Assembly: GCA_035998445.1 (NCBI GenBank)
Contig: DASYHQ010000050.1
Location: 25,647-89,646, forward strand
Origin: Tepidisphaeraceae bacterium
Lineage (GTDB): Bacteria; Planctomycetota; Phycisphaerae; Tepidisphaerales; Tepidisphaeraceae
Direction: 5' to 3'
DNA: 64,000 bases
Below are positions 59,371 through 64,000 of this stretch, one piece after another (positions within the stretch are counted from its first letter, which is position 1; the number at the start of each line of letters is the position of its first letter). The notes below the pieces were generated by a model. It had not been told where the DNA came from, searched no databases, and saw only the letters and a program-made list of their open reading frames with translations. The translations under genes and the position numbers were made by a program.

Positions 59371-62300
59371 ATGGCCGTTCGTTTCGTTACAGGTCGCTCG
59401 GGCACCGGCAAGACCGCCCACTGCGTGCGCGCCATCGTCGAGGCCGCCACCGCCGACCCTCTGGGCCCACCGATCTTCTGGATCCTGCCGCGCCAGGCGA
59501 CGTTCAGCGCCGAGCGACTGCTGGCGACCGAGACCACCCTGCCCGCGGTCTGCCGGGTGCGCGTCGAAAGCTTCGATGGCTTGGCGAGAGCAATCCTGAA
59601 CGACTGCGGTGGCGCCGCGATCCCGCAGATCACCGCGACGGGCCGGCGGATCATCCTAAGTCACCTGTTGCGCAAGCTTCAACCGCAGTTGAAGTTCTTC
59701 GCGGCCGTCGCGCATCATCCGGGCCTGGCGACGACGCTCGACGCGACCTTCGCCGAGTTCGAGCGCAGCGGCAACGCGCCGCAGCAGGTGATCGAAACGC
59801 TGGAAGCCCAGGCCGACGCCGTCGAGACCGACGACACGCTGCGCCCGAAGCTGGCCGATCTGCACCTGCTGTACGAGGCGTACACGACGTTTCTGGGTCA
59901 GGACCGGTTGGACCCGCACCGCCGCAATGAGCAGGTGGTGGCGTGCATGAAGACGTCGAAGCTGCTGAGCGGCTCGATTGTCTTCATCGACGGCTTCTTC
60001 GACTACACGGAGTCCGAGCGCCGCACGATCGCCGGGCTGGCCGCGACGTGCCGATCGATCGACATTACCGTGCTGGCCGACCCCGGCGCGACGGTTTTCA
60101 AGAGCCCTGATCTGCTGCCGTCGGAACAAAGCCTGTTCTACAAGACGGAGGACGCGTACCGCCGACTGTTCATCGCGCTACGAAAGAACGGCGCGAAGAT
60201 CGACAAGCCGATCATGTTGCGCGAAGTGCATCGGTTTAGCGCACCGGCACTGACGGCGATCGAAGCAGCCACCTTTACGGGCGACGTTGCGAAGGCGCCC
60301 GACGACGCGGGCGTCGCCACTACGGTCACGTTCACCAACGCCGACGACCGCCCCGCGGAGGTCGATGCCGCCGCGCGGCACGTGTTGTCGCTGTTGCGCC
60401 AGGGGCACCGCATGCGCGACATCGCGGTGCTGGTGCGTAACCTCGACAGCTATCAAGACCTGATCGACGCCAGCTTCCGCGAGCACGGCATCGCGTTCTT
60501 CCTCGACCGCCGGCGCGTGGCGGCCCATCATCCACTGTTGCGACTGGTACGCTCGGCGCTCGAACTGGCGACCGACGACTGGCCCCGGCCGGCGATCTTC
60601 TCGCTCGTGAAGACCGGGCTGGCGGGCCTGTCGCTGGCCGAGGCGGACGCGCTGGAGAACTACGTCCACGACCACCGCATTCGTGCCTCCGACTGGACCG
60701 CCAAAGACCCCTGGCGCTTTCGTCGATCGCTGACGCGGGGAGACGATGACGACGCCCTCTGGGCCGCCACCGAACGCGCCGCGCAGGCCGACGCATTGCG
60801 CCGTCGCGTGGTCGACGCCGTGCTGCCGTTCATCGCCGCGATGAACACCGGCGCCAGCCGCCCCGCTCCCGAGCTGGCGCTGGAACTGCATGCCCTGCTG
60901 ACGCGTTTCGACGTCGCCAAGACGCTATCGACGTGGATCAACGAGGCCGCCGCACGGCAAGCGGTCGAGCAGGCCGCCGAGCACCAGCAGGTTTGGGCGG
61001 AGTTCGTGGGGCTGTTGGATGAACTGGTCGACCTGCTGGGCGATCAACCGGTCTCCGCGGCCGAGTTCTTCGACCTGATGGCGACCAGCCTCGACGCCTT
61101 CGACCTCGCGCTCGCCCCGCCTACGCTCGACGGCGTGCTGATCGGCCAGGTCGACCGCACGCGCCTGCCCGAGGTGCGGACGACGCTCGTGCTGGGCCTA
61201 ACCGACGGCGAGTTCCCGCGCACGCCGCGCGAGGACTCGATCCTCGACGATCGCGACCGCAAGCTGCTGCGCCAGGGCAACGTGGAACTGAAAGGGGACG
61301 GCCAGCGCCAACTGCTCGACGAGCGGCTGCTCGCCTACAGCGCCTTCACCAGTCCGTCGCAGTCACTCTACCTGTCGCGCGTGGCCTGCGACGCCGCCGG
61401 TAAGGAGATCGCGCCGTCGCCGTACTGGTCGCGGTTGCAGCAGGTGTTCCCCGATGCGCCAGTGGAACACGTCGGCTCGTCCGACAGCGACGACCCGCGC
61501 CACATCGCCACGCCGCGGCAGCTGATCGTATCGCTGATGCGATGGGCCCGCGCGACGGACAATGCGACAGACGAAGCAGACACGGCCAAGCGTGCATCGT
61601 TGGCGGCGCTCTATCAGTGGCTGGCGTCGCATCCGCCGGACGACTCGCCGGTCGCCCACATGCGTTACCGCGCGTGGGGCGCACTGGGCTATCGCAACGC
61701 GACCACGCTGGACCCGCAGATTGCCGCGCAGTTGTTCCCCAGCCCGATCGTCGCCAGCGTGAACCGCTTGGAAACCTTCGCGGCCTGCCCATTCAAGCAT
61801 TTCGTGCAGTACGGCCTGGGCCTGCGCGCCCGGCCGGAGGATTCGTTCTCGTCGATCGACCTCTCCCGCGTCTACCACGACGTGCTCGAACGATTCGTAC
61901 GGCAAATGATTCGCGCCAACCAGCAATGGCGCGATTTGACGCAGGACTGGACGGACGGCCGCATCGGCGCCGCCGCCCGTGAGATCGGGTTGGAACTGCA
62001 GAAGGATTTGGCGATCGAGCCCGGCCGGTCGAAGTACCTGTTGTCGCGCATCGAGCGCACGGTTCGGCAGATCGTCGGCCGGCAGCGCACGCTGTCGTCG
62101 CGGGCGAAGCTATCGCACGGGTACGTGTCGGTGGCGTTCGGCACGCCCGATGCGCCGATCGGCCCACTGCAACTGTCGACCCCCGCCGGCCGACAGCTTC
62201 ACGTGCGCGGGCGCATCGACCGAATCGATCTGCTCGGCGACGCCTCGCGCGCCGCCGTGTTCGACTACAAGCTGACCGGTGACCGCATCTCGCCGGCCGG

Positions 62301-62862
62301 CGTGTACAACGGGTTGTCGCTGCAACTGCTGACGTATCTGCTGGTCCTTCAGGCGAACGGTCACGAGCTGGCCGGCACGCCGATCACCCCCGCGGCCGGC
62401 TTTTATCTCACGCTCCTGCGCGGGCTGAAAAGCGTCGCCCATCCCGACGAGGCCCCCGACCCTACCGATGAGAAGTTCAACCTTGATCCGAAGCCGCGCG
62501 GCCTGTTCGACGCCGATCACGTGCATCTGCTCGATGAGCACCTGGCCGCGGGCTGGTCGGACGCGTGGTCGATGTACGTGACGAAGGACGGCAAGTTCGG
62601 CCAGCGCGAGACGACCGACGTCTGCGACGCCGACGAATTTCTGGGCGTGCTGGACTACGTGCGCGGCAAGCTCGCCAGCATCGCCGACGGCATGGCGGCC
62701 GGTGAGATCGGCGTGCGGCCTTACTGGCTGGCGAAGAAGACGCCGTGCGCCCAATGCGGCTTCAAGGCGGTCTGCCGGTTCGACGTGACGCTCAACGGCT
62801 ACAACATCCTGCACGGCATCGGCCGAGATGAACTGCTGACGAAGGTAAAGGGGACGAAGTGA
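59371..62862 (+). CDS. addB: AddB-type helicase-nuclease subunit with Fe-S cluster motif
   Basis: 1163 residues. An N-terminal P-loop GRSGTGKTAH opens a degenerate UvrD-like domain. The C-terminal RecB-type nuclease has VFDYKLTGD with Asp965/Lys967. Cys806 (ETFAACPFKHFVQYGLGLRA) and Cys1126, Cys1129 and Cys1135 (CAQCGFKAVC) have the one-plus-three spacing of the AddB 4Fe-4S cluster, nearly at the Bacillus positions. With AddA it resects double-strand breaks to Chi-like sites and supports RecA loading. Its stop overlaps addA (GTGA). Confidence 0.93.
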   Translation: MAVRFVTGRSGTGKTAHCVRAIVEAATADPLGPPIFWILPRQATFSAERLLATETTLPAVCRVRVESFDGLARAILNDCGGAAIPQITATGRRIILSHLLRKLQPQLKFFAAVAHHPGLATTLDATFAEFERSGNAPQQVIETLEAQADAVETDDTLRPKLADLHLLYEAYTTFLGQDRLDPHRRNEQVVACMKTSKLLSGSIVFIDGFFDYTESERRTIAGLAATCRSIDITVLADPGATVFKSPDLLPSEQSLFYKTEDAYRRLFIALRKNGAKIDKPIMLREVHRFSAPALTAIEAATFTGDVAKAPDDAGVATTVTFTNADDRPAEVDAAARHVLSLLRQGHRMRDIAVLVRNLDSYQDLIDASFREHGIAFFLDRRRVAAHHPLLRLVRSALELATDDWPRPAIFSLVKTGLAGLSLAEADALENYVHDHRIRASDWTAKDPWRFRRSLTRGDDDDALWAATERAAQADALRRRVVDAVLPFIAAMNTGASRPAPELALELHALLTRFDVAKTLSTWINEAAARQAVEQAAEHQQVWAEFVGLLDELVDLLGDQPVSAAEFFDLMATSLDAFDLALAPPTLDGVLIGQVDRTRLPEVRTTLVLGLTDGEFPRTPREDSILDDRDRKLLRQGNVELKGDGQRQLLDERLLAYSAFTSPSQSLYLSRVACDAAGKEIAPSPYWSRLQQVFPDAPVEHVGSSDSDDPRHIATPRQLIVSLMRWARATDNATDEADTAKRASLAALYQWLASHPPDDSPVAHMRYRAWGALGYRNATTLDPQIAAQLFPSPIVASVNRLETFAACPFKHFVQYGLGLRARPEDSFSSIDLSRVYHDVLERFVRQMIRANQQWRDLTQDWTDGRIGAAAREIGLELQKDLAIEPGRSKYLLSRIERTVRQIVGRQRTLSSRAKLSHGYVSVAFGTPDAPIGPLQLSTPAGRQLHVRGRIDRIDLLGDASRAAVFDYKLTGDRISPAGVYNGLSLQLLTYLLVLQANGHELAGTPITPAAGFYLTLLRGLKSVAHPDEAPDPTDEKFNLDPKPRGLFDADHVHLLDEHLAAGWSDAWSMYVTKDGKFGQRETTDVCDADEFLGVLDYVRGKLASIADGMAAGEIGVRPYWLAKKTPCAQCGFKAVCRFDVTLNGYNILHGIGRDELLTKVKGTK

Positions 62863-64000
62863 CGATCGCCGCAACGCCCACATCCTCCGCTTCAACGCGC
62901 ACTTGGACGCCCGAGCAACAGCGCGCGATCGACACGACCGGCCACAGCCTGCTGGTGAGCGCCGCGGCCGGCTCGGGCAAGACCGCGGTGCTGACCGAGC
63001 GGTGCGCCTACCTCGTGTGCGATGCGCCCGAACCGTGCAACGTGGACGAGTTGCTTGTCGTCACCTTCACCGAGGCGGCGGCGGGTGAGATGCGCACGCG
63101 CATCCGCACGGCACTGGCGGCCCGGGCCGCGAAGGACACGACCGACGAGCGCGTGGCGCATCAACTGGCGAGCGTGGAGCGGGCGACGATCGGCACGCTG
63201 CACGCGTTCTGCGGTCGCCTGCTCCGCCAGCACTTCCACGCCGCCGGGCTCGACCCGGACTTCGCCATCCTCGACGGTGACGCCGCCGGGCTATTGAAGC
63301 GCGAGACCGCCCGCAAGCTGATCGCCGCCCGATTTGCGGCCAATCCGTCGGCGGGCTTTAACGCGTTGCTGGACGGTTACCTGAACGGTGACGACGGCGC
63401 CCTAGCGTCGGCGGTGCTGTCGATCTACGAGACGCTGACCGCGCTGCCCGACCCGCAAGCTTGGCTCGCGGAGAGCCGCCAGCGCCTGGCCGATGCCGCT
63501 GACTTCACGCGGCTCGTCGACTGCGCGTTCGGCCGGGCGTTCGCCGACGACGTGACCGGTGCGGTTGCCTCGCTGGAAGCGCGCATCGCCACGGCACAGC
63601 AAATCGTGGCGCGGGCGGGCGATTTCCCGGCCTATTCCAACGCATTGGTGGAGGCGGCGCAGGCCGCACGCAACTGGCGCGCAACGCTGGCGACGGAAGG
63701 GATCGATGCGCTGTCGGAGGAGGCCGACTTCCAGCCGACGAAGCTGCCAAGCGTCAGCAACGCGTTGCCCGGCAAGGCAATCGCCAAGGGGGCTGTGGAC
63801 GACGTGCGCAGCGAGATGAAGGAAGGCACGCTGCGCTGCTCGCTTCGCTTCACCGAATCGCAGTGGCGCGACGGCATGGCCGCCACGCTGGCGCCCGCGC
63901 GCGAGCTGCTGGCGCTGGTGGAGGACTTCACCGACGCCTACGGCGCCGCCAAGTCGCGGTTACGGTCGCTGGACTTCTCCGACCTTGAACGGCGGGCGCT
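62859..64000 (+). CDS. addA: AddA-type ATP-dependent helicase/nuclease subunit (3' end cut by window)
   Basis: About 380 codons are visible from a GTG at 62859 that overlaps the addB stop; the frame stays open to the window edge. WTPEQQRAI is the Q-motif region and LVSAAAGSGKTAVLTERC the Walker A loop (Lys41). ELLVVTFTEAAAGEMRTRI is helicase motif Ia. ATIGTLHAFCGRLLRQHFHA follows, then DPDFAILDGD. These are the superfamily 1 UvrD/RecB/AddA blocks in order. The remaining helicase motifs and the nuclease domain lie beyond the window. Confidence 0.93.
   Translation, partial: MTIAATPTSSASTRTWTPEQQRAIDTTGHSLLVSAAAGSGKTAVLTERCAYLVCDAPEPCNVDELLVVTFTEAAAGEMRTRIRTALAARAAKDTTDERVAHQLASVERATIGTLHAFCGRLLRQHFHAAGLDPDFAILDGDAAGLLKRETARKLIAARFAANPSAGFNALLDGYLNGDDGALASAVLSIYETLTALPDPQAWLAESRQRLADAADFTRLVDCAFGRAFADDVTGAVASLEARIATAQQIVARAGDFPAYSNALVEAAQAARNWRATLATEGIDALSEEADFQPTKLPSVSNALPGKAIAKGAVDDVRSEMKEGTLRCSLRFTESQWRDGMAATLAPARELLALVEDFTDAYGAAKSRLRSLDFSDLERRA

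Overview
The window is a GC-rich (roughly 64% by eye) bacterial chromosome segment with no plasmid, phage or transposase gene. I infer a planctomycete, probably class Phycisphaerae. The grounds are a DUF2617 protein, a tandem DUF4159 protein, AddAB recombination nucleases, a fused rhamnulose-phosphate aldolase/dehydrogenase, an orphan fliM, and abundant palindromic intergenic repeats. No rRNA is present, so the placement rests on protein families recalled from memory.

Layout. 1-3467: a pseudouridine synthase cut by the window start, tatA, an STN-like secreted protein and a lipoprotein. 4160-9303: an ATP synthase operon atpZ-atpI-atpB-atpE-atpF-atpH-atpA that stops at a terminator after atpA; gamma, beta and epsilon are not here. 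9448-13567: an accessory stretch of small genes (YajQ, an orphan MNT nucleotidyltransferase, small membrane and hypothetical proteins). It holds one convincing integron-type attC site (11675-11781) and an unusual 13-unit, 21-bp-period inverted array (12807-13092) whose core equals the attC R box. No integrase is visible. 13825-19000: an L-rhamnose locus (two class II aldolase genes, a DeoR regulator, a divergent isomerase). Then come tRNA-Gln, a glycosyltransferase, citrate synthase, a ferritin-like Tat-type protein, a hydrolase, SDR, royal-jelly-type protein and topoisomerase IB. 28421-32753: DUF4159, small genes including an antitoxin-like orphan, MoxR ATPase and DUF2203. 33509-42237: xseA, a CE7 esterase, an AmpG-like permease, a lipoprotein, moaB, pdxJ, trxA, another lipoprotein and an aminotransferase. 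42633-48927: an hpf-ptsN-ptsH-ptsI-rne gene run on the minus strand. 48996-54278: DUF502 and a glycerol cluster glpD-glpK-glpF. 54529-59148: fliM, a CPBP protease, DUF2617 and small membrane proteins. 59371-64000: addB and the 5' part of addA.

Repeats are the second theme. At least seven palindromic families sit between genes. They include six copies of an element of exactly 105 bp, two copies of a 138/139-bp element, a 112-163-bp element whose arm forms the 3' end of glpD, and a 36-bp dyad between two convergent gene pairs. None carries a gene, so they look like REP/MITE-type non-autonomous elements.

How genes fit together: the PTS proteins lack any sugar permease and sit with hpf, so they look regulatory (PTS-Ntr-like). 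The glp genes cover glycerol uptake, phosphorylation and oxidation. The rhamnose genes cover isomerisation, aldol cleavage and lactaldehyde oxidation, but no kinase is nearby. All functions are read from recognised motifs and remembered family features; no database search was run.
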